Assembly: GCF_013393345.1 (NCBI RefSeq)
Contig: NZ_QJRF01000071.1
Location: 31,263 to 95,262, forward strand
From: Pseudomonas taiwanensis
GTDB taxonomy: Bacteria > Pseudomonadota > Gammaproteobacteria > Pseudomonadales > Pseudomonadaceae
Direction of reading: 5' to 3'
Length of the DNA stretch: 64,000 bases
Under the pieces are notes generated by a model. It did no database searches. It saw nothing but the letters and a program-made list of their open reading frames with translations, and had not been told where the DNA came from. The position numbers and the translations under genes are program-made. Positions 55,977 to 64,000 of the stretch are shown one piece after another (the stretch's first letter is position 1; every line of letters starts with the position of its first letter).

Positions 55977-56005
55977 ATTCTAGAGATACTCCAGAAACGA
56001 ATCAA
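55977..56005 (-). promoter_or_regulatory. Sigma-70-like promoter upstream of rpsH
   Basis: TTGATT (56005-56000), 17-bp spacer, TAGAAT (55982-55977) on the minus strand. The -35 box is entirely within the 3' arm of the hairpin at 55999-56026. Expected leader of about 90 nt before rpsH. Confidence 0.6.
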
Positions 56006-56026
56006 GCCCCAAAAGGGGCTTGATTC
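55999..56026 (-). other. Perfect 12-bp hairpin in the rpsN-rpsH gap
   Basis: GAATCAAGCCCC-TTTT-GGGGCTTGATTC on the minus strand. It is followed by GTTTCTGG rather than a T-run, so it is a poor intrinsic terminator; it may be a processing site or a Rho-linked pause. A second small hairpin (TAGCC-GCAA-GGCTA then TTTCTTTTTG) lies nearer rpsH. Confidence 0.75.
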
Positions 56027-56072
56027 TGATGACCTGGGTTGGACCGACCAAAGCCGGCCCAACCGACGATCA

Positions 56073-56378
56073 TTACCAGCTGGCTTTCACCAGGCCGGGT
56101 ACATCACCGCGCATGGCAGCTTCACGCAGCTTGTTACGGCCAAGGCCGAACTTGCGGTAAACGCCGTGCGGACGACCGGTGATGCGGCAGCGGTTACGCA
56201 GGCGCGAGGCGCTGGCGTCACGGGGCTGCTTCTGCAGAGCTACCTGCGCTTCCCAACGAGCTTCCGCGGTGGAGTTCGGGTTGGCGATGATAGCTTTCAG
56301 CTCAGCACGCTTCTTGGCGAACTTAGCAACCGTCTGCTGACGCTTCAGCTCGCGGTTCTTCATGCTCTGTTTGGCCAT
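56073..56378 (-). CDS. rpsN: 30S ribosomal protein S14 (zinc-free type)
   Basis: 101 residues, long form without the CxxC zinc pairs: [20 protein letters not shown] ... [20 protein letters not shown]. The ATG at 56378 gives the family start; the frame opens 22 codons earlier inside rplE. 13 bp after rplE. Confidence 0.97.
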   Translation of the reverse strand: MAKQSMKNRELKRQQTVAKFAKKRAELKAIIANPNSTAEARWEAQVALQKQPRDASASRLRNRCRITGRPHGVYRKFGLGRNKLREAAMRGDVPGLVKASW

Positions 56379-56391
56379 GTTCCTACTCCAA

Positions 56392-56931
56392 TCAGTTGCG
56401 GAACGGGAATTTGAAGGCGCGCAGCAGGGCACGACCTTCTTCATCCGTACGGGCGGTGGTGGTCAGGGTGATGTCCAGACCGCGCAGCGCATCGATTTTG
56501 TCGTAATCGATTTCCGGGAAGATGATCTGCTCTTTGACACCCATGCTGTAGTTGCCGCGACCGTCGAAGGACTTGGCATTCAGGCCGCGGAAGTCACGCA
56601 CGCGCGGCAGGGAGATGGAGAGCAGACGATCCAGGAACTCGTACATGCGATCGCGGCGCAGGGTGACCTTGACACCGATCGGCCAGCCTTCACGAACCTT
56701 GAAGCCTGCAATGGATTTGCGGGCGTAGGTCACGACGGCTTTCTGGCCGGTGATCTTTTCCAGGTCAGCAACAGCGCTTTCGATGACTTTCTTGTCGCCG
56801 ATAGCTTCGCCCAGACCCATGTTCAGAGTGATCTTGGTGATGCGCGGAGTTTCCATCACGTTGCCGAGCTGAAGTTCTTCCTTCAGCTTCGGCGCGATTT
56901 CTTTCCGGTAAATCTCTTTTAGTCGTGCCAT
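56392..56931 (-). CDS. rplE: 50S ribosomal protein L5
   Basis: 179 residues: [60 protein letters not shown]. 5S rRNA binder contacting the P-site tRNA. 20 bp after rplX. Confidence 0.98.
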   Translation of the reverse strand: MARLKEIYRKEIAPKLKEELQLGNVMETPRITKITLNMGLGEAIGDKKVIESAVADLEKITGQKAVVTYARKSIAGFKVREGWPIGVKVTLRRDRMYEFLDRLLSISLPRVRDFRGLNAKSFDGRGNYSMGVKEQIIFPEIDYDKIDALRGLDITLTTTARTDEEGRALLRAFKFPFRN

Positions 56932-56951
56932 GGTTATCTACCTAGCAGTGC

Positions 56952-57266
56952 TCAAGCATCAACCGGCTTTTGGGTCGACTTGAAGACACGAATTTTCTTA
57001 CCTTCTTCAACCTTGAAACCAACGCGATCAGCCTTGTTGGTCTCGGCATTGAAGATGGCTACGTTGGAGAGGTGCATGGGCGCCTCTCGCTCGACGATAC
57101 CGCCCTGGACACCGGCCATGGGGTTCGGCTTGGTGTGGCGCTTGATCAGGTTTACACCGCTGACCAGCACACGGCTGTCAGCGAGAACCTTCAGCACCTT
57201 ACCGCGCTTGCCCTTGTCCTTGCCGGCGATGACGATGATCTCGTCGTCACGACGAATCTTTTGCAT
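56952..57266 (-). CDS. rplX: 50S ribosomal protein L24
   Basis: 104 residues: [20 protein letters not shown] with the KOW motif ([15 protein letters not shown]) and [23 protein letters not shown] region (here [19 protein letters not shown]). Early assembly initiator of the large subunit. Confidence 0.98.
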   Translation of the reverse strand: MQKIRRDDEIIVIAGKDKGKRGKVLKVLADSRVLVSGVNLIKRHTKPNPMAGVQGGIVEREAPMHLSNVAIFNAETNKADRVGFKVEEGKKIRVFKSTQKPVDA

Positions 57267-57278
57267 GACGGCTTCTCC

Positions 57279-57647
57279 TTACAGCACTTCGGGGGCGAGC
57301 GAGACGATCTTCATGAACTTCTCGGAACGCAGTTCACGGGTCACGGGCCCGAAGATACGGGTGCCGATCGGCTCCTGCTTATTGTTCAGCAGGACGGCGG
57401 CGTTGCCGTCGAAGCGAATGATCGAGCCGTCAGGGCGACGAACGCCGTGCTTGGTACGAACCACGACAGCGGTCATTACCTGGCCTTTCTTCACCTTGCC
57501 GCGCGGGATCGCTTCTTTAACGGTCACTTTGATGATGTCGCCGATACCAGCGTAACGACGGTGCGAACCACCAAGGACCTTGATGCACATAACGCGACGA
57601 GCACCGCTGTTGTCAGCGACGTCGAGCATGGATTGAGTCTGAATCAT
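57279..57647 (-). CDS. rplN: 50S ribosomal protein L14
   Basis: 122 residues: [63 protein letters not shown] end. First gene of the classical spc operon; 22 bp after rpsQ with no clear promoter seen between. Confidence 0.98.
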   Translation of the reverse strand: MIQTQSMLDVADNSGARRVMCIKVLGGSHRRYAGIGDIIKVTVKEAIPRGKVKKGQVMTAVVVRTKHGVRRPDGSIIRFDGNAAVLLNNKQEPIGTRIFGPVTRELRSEKFMKIVSLAPEVL

Positions 57648-57669
57648 ATCTTTCTCCGACCCTTAGTCC

Positions 57670-57936
57670 TTAGACTTCCACGGCACGTTCGACGACTTCC
57701 ACCAGGGCCCAGGACTTGGTCTTGGCCAGCGGACGGGTCTCACGAATGGTGACCTTGTCGCCGATACGGCACTGATTGGTTTCGTCGTGGGCGTGCAGCT
57801 TGGTCGAGCGCTTCACGTACTTACCGTAGATCGGGTGCTTAACGCGACGCTCGATCAGAACGGTGATGGTCTTGTCCATCTTGTCGCTGACGACGCGGCC
57901 GGTCAGCGTGCGGACGGTTTTCTGAGCTTCAGCCAT
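57670..57936 (-). CDS. rpsQ: 30S ribosomal protein S17
   Basis: 88 residues: [22 protein letters not shown]-fold with [20 protein letters not shown] and [18 protein letters not shown]. Primary binder of the 16S 5' domain. 2 bp after rpmC. Confidence 0.98.
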   Translation of the reverse strand: MAEAQKTVRTLTGRVVSDKMDKTITVLIERRVKHPIYGKYVKRSTKLHAHDETNQCRIGDKVTIRETRPLAKTKSWALVEVVERAVEV

Positions 57937-57938
57937 GA

Positions 57939-58130
57939 TTACTTACCTGCTTGCTGGTTGAGCACAGTTTTCACGCGAGCGATGTCGCGCTTCACTTGCG
58001 AGAGCAGGTGAGACTGCCCCAACTGGCCAGTTGCTTTCTGCATGCGCAGATTGAACTGGTCGCGCAGCAGGCCGAGCAGTTGCTCGTTCAGCTGCTGTAC
58101 GGATTTTTCACGAAGTTCATTCGCTTTCAT
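57939..58130 (-). CDS. rpmC: 50S ribosomal protein L29
   Basis: 63 residues: [20 protein letters not shown], then a helical hairpin with [20 protein letters not shown]. The ATG at 58130 shares its A with the rplP stop (TGATG). A GTG one codon earlier is also in frame but less likely. Near the tunnel exit, where SRP and trigger factor dock. Confidence 0.96.
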   Translation of the reverse strand: MKANELREKSVQQLNEQLLGLLRDQFNLRMQKATGQLGQSHLLSQVKRDIARVKTVLNQQAGK

Positions 58131-58543
58131 CACATCACCGTCCGCTTAACAAAGGAGGTGGCGAGCGGCAGCTTTGCAGCAGCCAGGGCGAATGCCTCAC
58201 GCGCCAGCTCTTCGGAAACACCCTCGATCTCGTACAGGACCTTGCCCGGTTGAATCTGGGCTACCCAGTACTCGACGCCACCCTTACCTTTACCCATACG
58301 AACTTCGAGGGGCTTCTTGGTAACGGGCTTGTCCGGGAATACACGGATCCAGATCTTGCCGCCACGTTTCACGTGACGAGTGAGGGCACGACGTGCAGCC
58401 TCGATCTGGCGGGCAGTGAGACGACCACGGCCAGTTGCCTTCAGCGCGAACTCGCCGAAGCTGACCTTGCTACCGCGCTGAGCCAGACCACGGTTGTGGC
58501 CGGTCATCTGCTTGCGGAACTTCGTACGCTTTGGTTGCAGCAT
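58130..58543 (-). CDS. rplP: 50S ribosomal protein L16
   Basis: 137 residues: [40 protein letters not shown], and [20 protein letters not shown] with the Arg (beta-hydroxylated in some bacteria) region. Overlaps rpmC by one base. Confidence 0.98.
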   Translation of the reverse strand: MLQPKRTKFRKQMTGHNRGLAQRGSKVSFGEFALKATGRGRLTARQIEAARRALTRHVKRGGKIWIRVFPDKPVTKKPLEVRMGKGKGGVEYWVAQIQPGKVLYEIEGVSEELAREAFALAAAKLPLATSFVKRTVM

Positions 58544-58555
58544 TTGGCGTACCCC

Positions 58556-59242
58556 TTACTTAGCAGCTTTTTTACGAGGAGCGGGCGCTACGGGTTTCAG
58601 CTCTTCCTGGCGGCCACCAATGACCTCACCCTTGAAGATCCAAACCTTCACACCGATCACACCGTAGGTGGTGTGCGCTTCGTAGGTTGCGTAGTCGATG
58701 TCGGCGCGCAGGGTGTGCAGGGGCACACGACCTTCGCGATACCATTCGGTACGGGCGATTTCAGCGCCACCGAGACGACCGCTTACCTGGATCTTGATGC
58801 CCTTGGCACCAATGCGCATGGCGTTCTGTACAGCGCGCTTCATGGCGCGACGGAACATCACACGACGCTCCAGCTGCTGAGCTACGCTCTGCGCAACCAG
58901 CATACCGTCGAGCTCCGGCTTGCGGATCTCTTCGATGTTGATGTGCACAGGCACACCCATTTGCTTGGTCAGGTCCTGACGCAGCTTCTCAACATCTTCA
59001 CCTTTCTTGCCGATCACGATGCCGGGACGAGCGGTGTGGATGGTGATGCGTGCGGTTTGAGCCGGACGATGAATATCGATACGGCTTACGGACGCGCTTT
59101 TTAGTTTGTCTTGGAGGTACTCACGCACCTTCAGGTCGGCAAACAGATAGTCGGCATAAGTGCGCTTATCTGCGTACCAAACGGAGGTGTGCTCCTTGAC
59201 GATTCCCAGGCGAATGCCAGTGGGATGTACTTTCTGACCCAT
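58556..59242 (-). CDS. rpsC: 30S ribosomal protein S3
   Basis: 228 residues: [20 protein letters not shown], the KH domain ([20 protein letters not shown]) and the C-terminal [20 protein letters not shown]. Part of the mRNA entry helicase. ATG at 59242 used; the longer in-frame reading is inside rplV. Confidence 0.98.
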   Translation of the reverse strand: MGQKVHPTGIRLGIVKEHTSVWYADKRTYADYLFADLKVREYLQDKLKSASVSRIDIHRPAQTARITIHTARPGIVIGKKGEDVEKLRQDLTKQMGVPVHINIEEIRKPELDGMLVAQSVAQQLERRVMFRRAMKRAVQNAMRIGAKGIKIQVSGRLGGAEIARTEWYREGRVPLHTLRADIDYATYEAHTTYGVIGVKVWIFKGEVIGGRQEELKPVAPAPRKKAAK

Positions 59243-59255
59243 CTGATCGACTCCG

Positions 59256-59588
59256 TTACTTGTCCGCAACCTTGACAGTGATATGGCAAGACCGCTTGAC
59301 GATGCGATCAGCACGGCCTTTGGCACGCGGCATGATGCGCTTCAGCGAACGCCCTTCGTTGACGAAAACGGTGGAAACCTTCAGGTCATCCACGTCTGCG
59401 CCTTCGTTGTGCTCAGCGTTGGCCACGGCCGATTCGAGCACTTTCTTCATGATTTCAGCGGCTTTCTTGCTGCTGAAAGTCAACAGGTTGAGCGCTTCGC
59501 CCACCTTCTTCCCGCGGATCTGGTCGGCGACCAAGCGGGCTTTCTGGGCGGAGATTCGAGCGCCCGACAGCTTAGCGGCTACTTCCAT
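59256..59588 (-). CDS. rplV: 50S ribosomal protein L22
   Basis: 110 residues: [20 protein letters not shown], and the extended loop [20 protein letters not shown] that lines the exit tunnel, where macrolide-resistance changes are known. Sequence looks wild-type in that loop. Confidence 0.98.
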   Translation of the reverse strand: MEVAAKLSGARISAQKARLVADQIRGKKVGEALNLLTFSSKKAAEIMKKVLESAVANAEHNEGADVDDLKVSTVFVNEGRSLKRIMPRAKGRADRIVKRSCHITVKVADK

Positions 59589-59601
59589 CGTTCCTTACCC
59601 C

Positions 59602-59877
59602 TTAACGCTTGGCTTTCTTGTCCGCAGCATGACCGCGATAGGTGCGGGTGGCAGCGAACTCGCCCAGTTTGTGACCGACCATGTCTTCGTTCACGAGAAC
59701 CGGGACATGTTGACGACCGTTGTGTACAGCGATGGTCAGACCGACCATTTGCGGCAGAACGATGGAACGGCGCGACCAGGTTTTAACCGGCTTGCGATCG
59801 TTCTTTTCCACCGCCACTTCGACCTTCTTCAGTAGGTGAAGATCGATAAAAGGACCTTTTTTCAGAGAACGCGGCAC
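59602..59877 (-). CDS. rpsS: 30S ribosomal protein S19
   Basis: 91 residues: [60 protein letters not shown]. Small-subunit head protein next to S13. 14 bp after rplB. Confidence 0.98.
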   Translation of the reverse strand: MPRSLKKGPFIDLHLLKKVEVAVEKNDRKPVKTWSRRSIVLPQMVGLTIAVHNGRQHVPVLVNEDMVGHKLGEFAATRTYRGHAADKKAKR

Positions 59878-59891
59878 TGTCGTATCCTCAG

Positions 59892-60713
59892 TTATTTACG
59901 GCGACGGACGATCATGTTGTCGGTGCGCTTGTTCGCGCGGGTCTTCGCACCCTTGGTCGGGAAGCCCCACGGAGACACCGGATGACGGCCACCAGAGGTA
60001 CGACCTTCACCACCACCATGCGGGTGGTCTACCGGGTTCATCGCCACGCCGCGAACGGTCGGGCGAACACCACGCCAGCGCTTGGCACCAGCTTTACCCA
60101 GCGAACGCAGGCTGTGCTCGGAGTTCGAGACTTCGCCCAGGGTCGCACGGCACTCAGCCAGGACTTTACGCATCTCGCCGGAGCGGAGACGCAGGGTTAC
60201 GTAGGCGCCTTCACGGGCAACCAGCTGAACGGAGGCACCGGCGGAACGGGCGATTTGCGCACCCTTGCCAGGCTTGAGTTCGATGCCGTGAATGGTGCTA
60301 CCAACCGGGATGTTGCGCAGCGGCAGGGTGTTACCGGCCTTGATCGGTGCGTTGACGCCCGAGATCAGCTGGTCGCCAGCGCTCACGCCTTTCGGCGCGA
60401 TGATGTAGCGACGCTCGCCATCGGCGTACTTCAGCAGAGCGATGTGAGCAGTACGGTTCGGATCGTATTCGATGCGCTCAACGGTGGCAGGAATGCCATC
60501 CTTGTTGCGACGGAAGTCGACCAGACGATAGTGCTGCTTGTGACCACCGCCGATGTGGCGAGTGGTGATACGGCCGTTGTTGTTACGACCACCGGACTTC
60601 GATTTTTTCTCGACCAGCGGTGCGTAAGGAGCGCCTTTGTGCAGCTCCTGGTTGACCACCTTGACCACGAAACGGCGGCCAGCGGAGGTCGGTTTGCATT
60701 TAACGATTGCCAT
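59892..60713 (-). CDS. rplB: 50S ribosomal protein L2
   Basis: 273 residues: [40 protein letters not shown] and the peptidyl-transferase-near loop [20 protein letters not shown] with the key His. Needed for subunit joining. Confidence 0.98.
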   Translation of the reverse strand: MAIVKCKPTSAGRRFVVKVVNQELHKGAPYAPLVEKKSKSGGRNNNGRITTRHIGGGHKQHYRLVDFRRNKDGIPATVERIEYDPNRTAHIALLKYADGERRYIIAPKGVSAGDQLISGVNAPIKAGNTLPLRNIPVGSTIHGIELKPGKGAQIARSAGASVQLVAREGAYVTLRLRSGEMRKVLAECRATLGEVSNSEHSLRSLGKAGAKRWRGVRPTVRGVAMNPVDHPHGGGEGRTSGGRHPVSPWGFPTKGAKTRANKRTDNMIVRRRK

Positions 60714-60724
60714 GATGCACCCCT

Positions 60725-61024
60725 TTACTCAGCGCTGCTGGCGAAATCGAGATCTTGGCCCGGCTGGAGAGCGATGTACGCTTTTTTCCAGTCGTTACGC
60801 TTGCCCAGACCGCGAACGGTACGCTTGGTCTTACCCTTGACTACGAGGGTGGTGACACGAGCGACTTTCACGCTGAACAGGCTTTCTACGGCCTTCTTGA
60901 TTTCCAGCTTGGTTGCATCAGTGGCAACCTTGAAAACGAACTGGCCCTTGCTGTCAGCCAGCATGGTGGCCTTCTCGGAGACGTGCGGACCAACCAGCAC
61001 CTTGAATACGCGTTCCTGGTTCAT
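60725..61024 (-). CDS. rplW: 50S ribosomal protein L23
   Basis: 99 residues: [40 protein letters not shown]. Docking site of trigger factor and SRP at the tunnel exit. Its ATG overlaps the rplD stop (ATGA). Confidence 0.98.
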   Translation of the reverse strand: MNQERVFKVLVGPHVSEKATMLADSKGQFVFKVATDATKLEIKKAVESLFSVKVARVTTLVVKGKTKRTVRGLGKRNDWKKAYIALQPGQDLDFASSAE

Positions 61025-61623
61025 GCCAGCAGCTCCTCGAATTTCTTCACGGCGGACACGGTGATAAGCACCTTGTCGTAGGCGATCAGGCTGACCGGGT
61101 CGGAACCCTGAACATCACGAACGTCAACGTGCGGCAGGTTGCGAGCAGCCAGGTACAGGTTCTGATCAACGGCATCGGAAACGATCAGCACGTCGGTCAG
61201 ACCCAGGCCATTCAGCTTGCCCAGCAGAGCTTTGGTTTTCGGAGCATCGACAGCAAAGTCTTCAACCACAACCAGGCGCTCTTGACGAACGAGCTCAGAG
61301 AGGATGGAGCGCATGGCAGCGCGGTACATCTTCTTGTTGAGCTTCTGGGAGTGATCCTGCGGCTTGGCAGCGAAGGTGGTACCACCGGAGCGCCAGATGG
61401 GGCTGCGAATGGTGCCAGCACGAGCACGACCAGTGCCCTTCTGACGCCACGGCTTTTTGCCACCGCCGGAAACTTCGGAACGGGTCTTCTGCGCGCGAGT
61501 GCCCTGACGGCCACCGGCCATGTAGGCGACAACAGCCTGGTGAACCAGGGTCTCGTTGAACTCACCACCAAAAGTACGCTCGCTGACTTCGATAGCCTGA
61601 GCGCCATTTACATTCAATTGCAT
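61021..61623 (-). CDS. rplD: 50S ribosomal protein L4
   Basis: 200 residues: [20 protein letters not shown], the tunnel loop [28 protein letters not shown]-like [20 protein letters not shown]. In E. coli L4 controls the S10 operon through a long leader; the leader here looks too short for the same fold. 14 bp after rplC. Confidence 0.98.
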   Translation of the reverse strand: MQLNVNGAQAIEVSERTFGGEFNETLVHQAVVAYMAGGRQGTRAQKTRSEVSGGGKKPWRQKGTGRARAGTIRSPIWRSGGTTFAAKPQDHSQKLNKKMYRAAMRSILSELVRQERLVVVEDFAVDAPKTKALLGKLNGLGLTDVLIVSDAVDQNLYLAARNLPHVDVRDVQGSDPVSLIAYDKVLITVSAVKKFEELLA

Positions 61624-61637
61624 CTCAGCTTCCCCTC

Positions 61638-62273
61638 TTAACCACGAGCCTTGGCTGCCGGACGCACAACGACATCACCACCGGTAGCGCCAGGAACGGC
61701 ACCTTTGACCAGCAGCAGATTACGTTCTGCATCGACACGCACAACTTCCAGGGACTGTACGGTTACACGCTCAGCACCGAGGTGACCGGACATTTTCTTG
61801 CCCTTGAAGACACGACCAGGAGTCTGGCACTGGCCAATAGAACCCGGGGCGCGGTGGGAGACGGAGTTACCGTGGGTGTTGTCCTGGCCGCGGAAGTTCC
61901 AGCGCTTGATGGTACCGGCATAGCCTTTACCCTTGGACTGACCGGTAACATCTACCAGTTGACCAGCCTGGAACAGCTCAGCAGTCAGTTGATCGCCAGC
62001 CTGGTACTCGCCTTCTTCAAGACGGAATTCCCAGACACCGCGACCAGCAGCCACGCTTGCCTTGGCGAAGTGACCGGCTTGCGCCTTGGTCACGCGAGAG
62101 GCACGACGCTCACCGACAGTTACCTGCACGGCGCGATAGCCATCGCTTTCTTCGTTTTTGAATTGGGTCACGCGATTCGGCTCGATCTCAATGACCGTAA
62201 CCGGAATGGAGACGCCTTCTTCGGTGAAAATGCGGGTCATGCCGCACTTACGACCGACTACACCAATAGTCAT
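61638..62273 (-). CDS. rplC: 50S ribosomal protein L3
   Basis: 211 residues: [40 protein letters not shown] (site of Gln methylation by PrmB in E. coli), [20 protein letters not shown]. The ATG at 62273 gives the family start; upstream frame is leader shadow. Confidence 0.98.
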   Translation of the reverse strand: MTIGVVGRKCGMTRIFTEEGVSIPVTVIEIEPNRVTQFKNEESDGYRAVQVTVGERRASRVTKAQAGHFAKASVAAGRGVWEFRLEEGEYQAGDQLTAELFQAGQLVDVTGQSKGKGYAGTIKRWNFRGQDNTHGNSVSHRAPGSIGQCQTPGRVFKGKKMSGHLGAERVTVQSLEVVRVDAERNLLLVKGAVPGATGGDVVVRPAAKARG

Positions 62274-62357
62274 GTTGTAAACCTCATGAGTGTACGGGGC
62301 TTTCACCCGCTATGGCCGCCCATTTCAGAGCGTTACACGACTAAAACCCGAAGGTTA

Positions 62358-62669
62358 TTAGCCGAGGCTGATCTGCACTTCCACGCCTGCCGCAAGGTCG
62401 AGCTTCATCAGCGCATCGACGGTTTTATCCGTCGGCTGGACGATGTCCAGAACACGCTTGTGGGTACGAATTTCGTACTGATCGCGCGCGTCTTTGTTGA
62501 CGTGCGGGGAGATCAGAACGGTGTACCGCTCTTTGCGAGTAGGCAGAGGAATAGGACCACGCACCTGAGCACCAGTACGTTTCGCGGTTTCCACGATTTC
62601 CTGGGTGGATTGATCGATCAGGCGATGGTCAAAAGCCTTCAACCGAATACGGATTTGTTGGTTTTGCAT
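62358..62669 (-). CDS. rpsJ: 30S ribosomal protein S10 / NusE
   Basis: 103 residues: [60 protein letters not shown]. Ribosomal and antitermination (NusE) protein. First gene of the S10 operon, about 60 nt after the predicted start of transcription. Confidence 0.98.
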   Translation of the reverse strand: MQNQQIRIRLKAFDHRLIDQSTQEIVETAKRTGAQVRGPIPLPTRKERYTVLISPHVNKDARDQYEIRTHKRVLDIVQPTDKTVDALMKLDLAAGVEVQISLG

Positions 62670-62734
62670 TTTGACCTCAGACTCTATCTCTGCTTTCCCC
62701 AACGGACGGACTACGCCCGTTAAAAGGAGGCGTG

Positions 62735-62763
62735 ATTGTACGGATGCGCCGAAGGGGTGTCAA
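62735..62763 (-). promoter_or_regulatory. Strong sigma-70 promoter of the S10 operon
   Basis: TTGACA (62763-62758, perfect consensus), 17-bp spacer, TACAAT (62740-62735) on the minus strand. It lies between the tuf terminator and rpsJ. The predicted leader is about 60 nt. Confidence 0.8.
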
Positions 62764-62776
62764 CTTTTGACCAGAC

Positions 62777-62802
62777 AAAAGAAAAGGGCCCCGAAGGGCC
62801 CT
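62777..62802 (-). terminator. Rho-independent terminator of tuf
   Basis: AGGGCCC-TTCG-GGGCCCT on the minus strand, followed by TTTCTTTTG, 22 bp after the tuf stop. It separates tuf from the S10 promoter. Confidence 0.92.
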
Positions 62803-62824
62803 CCTCTCTTAGCGAGACCTTCGA

Positions 62825-64000
62825 TTACTCGATGATCTTGGCTACAACGCCGGCACCAACGGTACGGCCGCCTTCGCGGATCGCGAAGCGCAGGCCATCT
62901 TCCATGGCGATCGGAGCGATCAGGGTGACAACCATCTTGATGTTGTCGCCCGGCATTACCATCTCAACGCCTTCCGGCAGTTCGCAGTTACCGGTCACGT
63001 CAGTGGTACGGAAGTAGAACTGCGGACGGTAGCCTTTGAAGAACGGGGTGTGACGACCACCTTCTTCTTTGGACAGCACGTACACTTCGCACTCGAACTT
63101 GGTGTGCGGCTTGATGGTGCCCGGCTTGGCCAGAACCTGACCACGCTCTACGTCGTCACGCTTGGTGCCGCGCAGCAGGACGCCAACGTTCTCACCGGCA
63201 CGACCTTCGTCGAGCAGCTTGCGGAACATTTCAACGCCGGTGCAGGTGGTCTTGGTGGTCGGACGAATGCCGACGATCTCGACTTCTTCCTGAACCTTGA
63301 CGATGCCACGCTCAACACGGCCGGTTACCACGGTGCCACGACCGGAAATGGAGAACACGTCTTCGATCGGCAGCAGGAACGGCTGATCGATGGCGCGCAC
63401 CGGCTCCGGAATGTAGGAGTCCAGGGTCTCAACCAGCTTACGAACGGCGGAAACGCCGATTTCGTTGTCGTCCTTGCCTTCCAGGGCCATCAGAGCGGAA
63501 CCGATGATGATCGGAGTGTCGTCGCCCGGGAAGTCGTAGGTGTTCAGCAGGTCGCGAACTTCCATTTCGACCAGTTCCAGCAGCTCGGCGTCGTCAACCA
63601 TGTCGGCCTTGTTCAGGAACACGACGATGTAAGGAACACCTACCTGACGGGACAGCAGGATGTGCTCGCGGGTCTGCGGCATGGGGCCGTCAGCAGCCGA
63701 GCAAACCAGGATCGCGCCGTCCATCTGCGCAGCACCGGTGATCATGTTCTTCACGTAGTCAGCGTGACCGGGGCAGTCAACGTGAGCGTAGTGACGAACA
63801 GCGGAATCGTACTCAACGTGGGAGGTGTTGATGGTGATACCGCGGGCTTTCTCTTCCGGCGCGTTGTCGATCTGGTCGAACGCACGAGCGGAGCCACCCC
63901 AAGTCTCGGAGCAGACCTTGGTCAGAGCAGCAGTCAGAGTGGTCTTGCCATGGTCAACGTGACCGATGGTGCCAACGTTGACGTGCGGTTTGTTACGTTC
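62825..64000 (-). CDS. tuf: Elongation factor Tu (partial, 5' end outside the window)
   Basis: The minus-strand frame is open to the window edge and reads [20 protein letters not shown] from base 64000, then [26 protein letters not shown] and domains 2-3, ending [17 protein letters not shown]-Tu normally has six residues before ERNKP, so only about 18 bases are missing and the full protein would be 397 residues. It carries aminoacyl-tRNA to the ribosome. Pseudomonads usually have two tuf copies. Confidence 0.97.
   Translation of the reverse strand, partial: ERNKPHVNVGTIGHVDHGKTTLTAALTKVCSETWGGSARAFDQIDNAPEEKARGITINTSHVEYDSAVRHYAHVDCPGHADYVKNMITGAAQMDGAILVCSAADGPMPQTREHILLSRQVGVPYIVVFLNKADMVDDAELLELVEMEVRDLLNTYDFPGDDTPIIIGSALMALEGKDDNEIGVSAVRKLVETLDSYIPEPVRAIDQPFLLPIEDVFSISGRGTVVTGRVERGIVKVQEEVEIVGIRPTTKTTCTGVEMFRKLLDEGRAGENVGVLLRGTKRDDVERGQVLAKPGTIKPHTKFECEVYVLSKEEGGRHTPFFKGYRPQFYFRTTDVTGNCELPEGVEMVMPGDNIKMVVTLIAPIAMEDGLRFAIREGGRTVGAGVVAKIIE

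Noticed and set aside
55999..56026. Intrinsic terminator ending an S10-spc transcript at rpsN
   Set aside because: The stem is perfect, but the minus-strand sequence after it (GTTTCTGG) lacks a T-run, so it is recorded as a hairpin and not as a terminator.

Overview
The window is a stretch of a Pseudomonas-type chromosome (gamma-Proteobacteria). GC content is high, the ribosomal operons follow the pseudomonad order, and OprG, Zur-, ANR- and Fur-like sites and several Pseudomonas-style REP repeats are present. Protein families and their order resemble blocks I recall from P. aeruginosa and relatives, but those blocks are joined differently here. The species cannot be named from this alone.

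Layout. (1) 1-9250: start of ribD, nrdR, a lipoprotein, a METTL20/PrmA-like methyltransferase, the thioredoxin-TPR protein YbbN, a Zur-box-controlled four-gene operon (His-rich periplasmic protein, ABC ATPase, FtsX-like permease, DUF3299 protein), oprG behind an ANR-like site, and two sugar-nucleotide epimerase/reductase-like genes. (2) 9363-28667: a large cobalamin (B12) region with three cobalamin riboswitches. It holds cbtB-cbtA-cobE-cobM (minus), cobW-cobN (plus), a ChlI/VWA chelatase pair, a ferredoxin-like gene with cobK-cobL (minus), and cobG-cobH-cobI-cobJ (plus). A YihY-type membrane protein and a DAHP synthase are embedded in it. The DAHP synthase gene has a long leader with two aromatic-codon-rich mini-ORFs and an intrinsic terminator. 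(3) 28670-32931: a Fur-box-preceded ECF sigma / FecR / TonB-receptor signalling trio. (4) 33253-43756: a hexarate (glucarate/galactarate) catabolic cluster on the minus strand with its GntR/FadR-type regulator and a repeated candidate operator, GTTGTnnnACAAC. (5) 43870-48777: ssb, a YajR-like MFS transporter, and divergent uvrA. (6) 48980-64000: the alpha, spc and S10 ribosomal operons (rplQ back to rpsJ) and most of tuf, all on the minus strand.

How the genes work together. The cob genes cover most of the late corrin-ring pathway: CobI, CobG, CobJ, CobM, CobL, CobK, CobH, then CobN chelation, plus cobalt uptake by CbtAB. No C1-methylation/deacylation step (cobF or cbiD) is visible in the window. 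The hexarate cluster can take glucarate and galactarate through GudD/GarD, then KdgD and an alpha-ketoglutarate semialdehyde dehydrogenase, to 2-oxoglutarate.

The most unusual signals are the double aromatic leader in front of the DAHP synthase gene, the four-site GntR operator set, and two candidate internal promoters of the ribosomal cluster whose -35 boxes lie in or at the 3' arm of strong hairpins. Also notable are a reductase-fold protein that has lost its YxxxK catalytic pair and an uncharacterised ferredoxin-like gene translationally coupled to cobK. No tRNA, rRNA, CRISPR array, prophage or insertion sequence was recognised.
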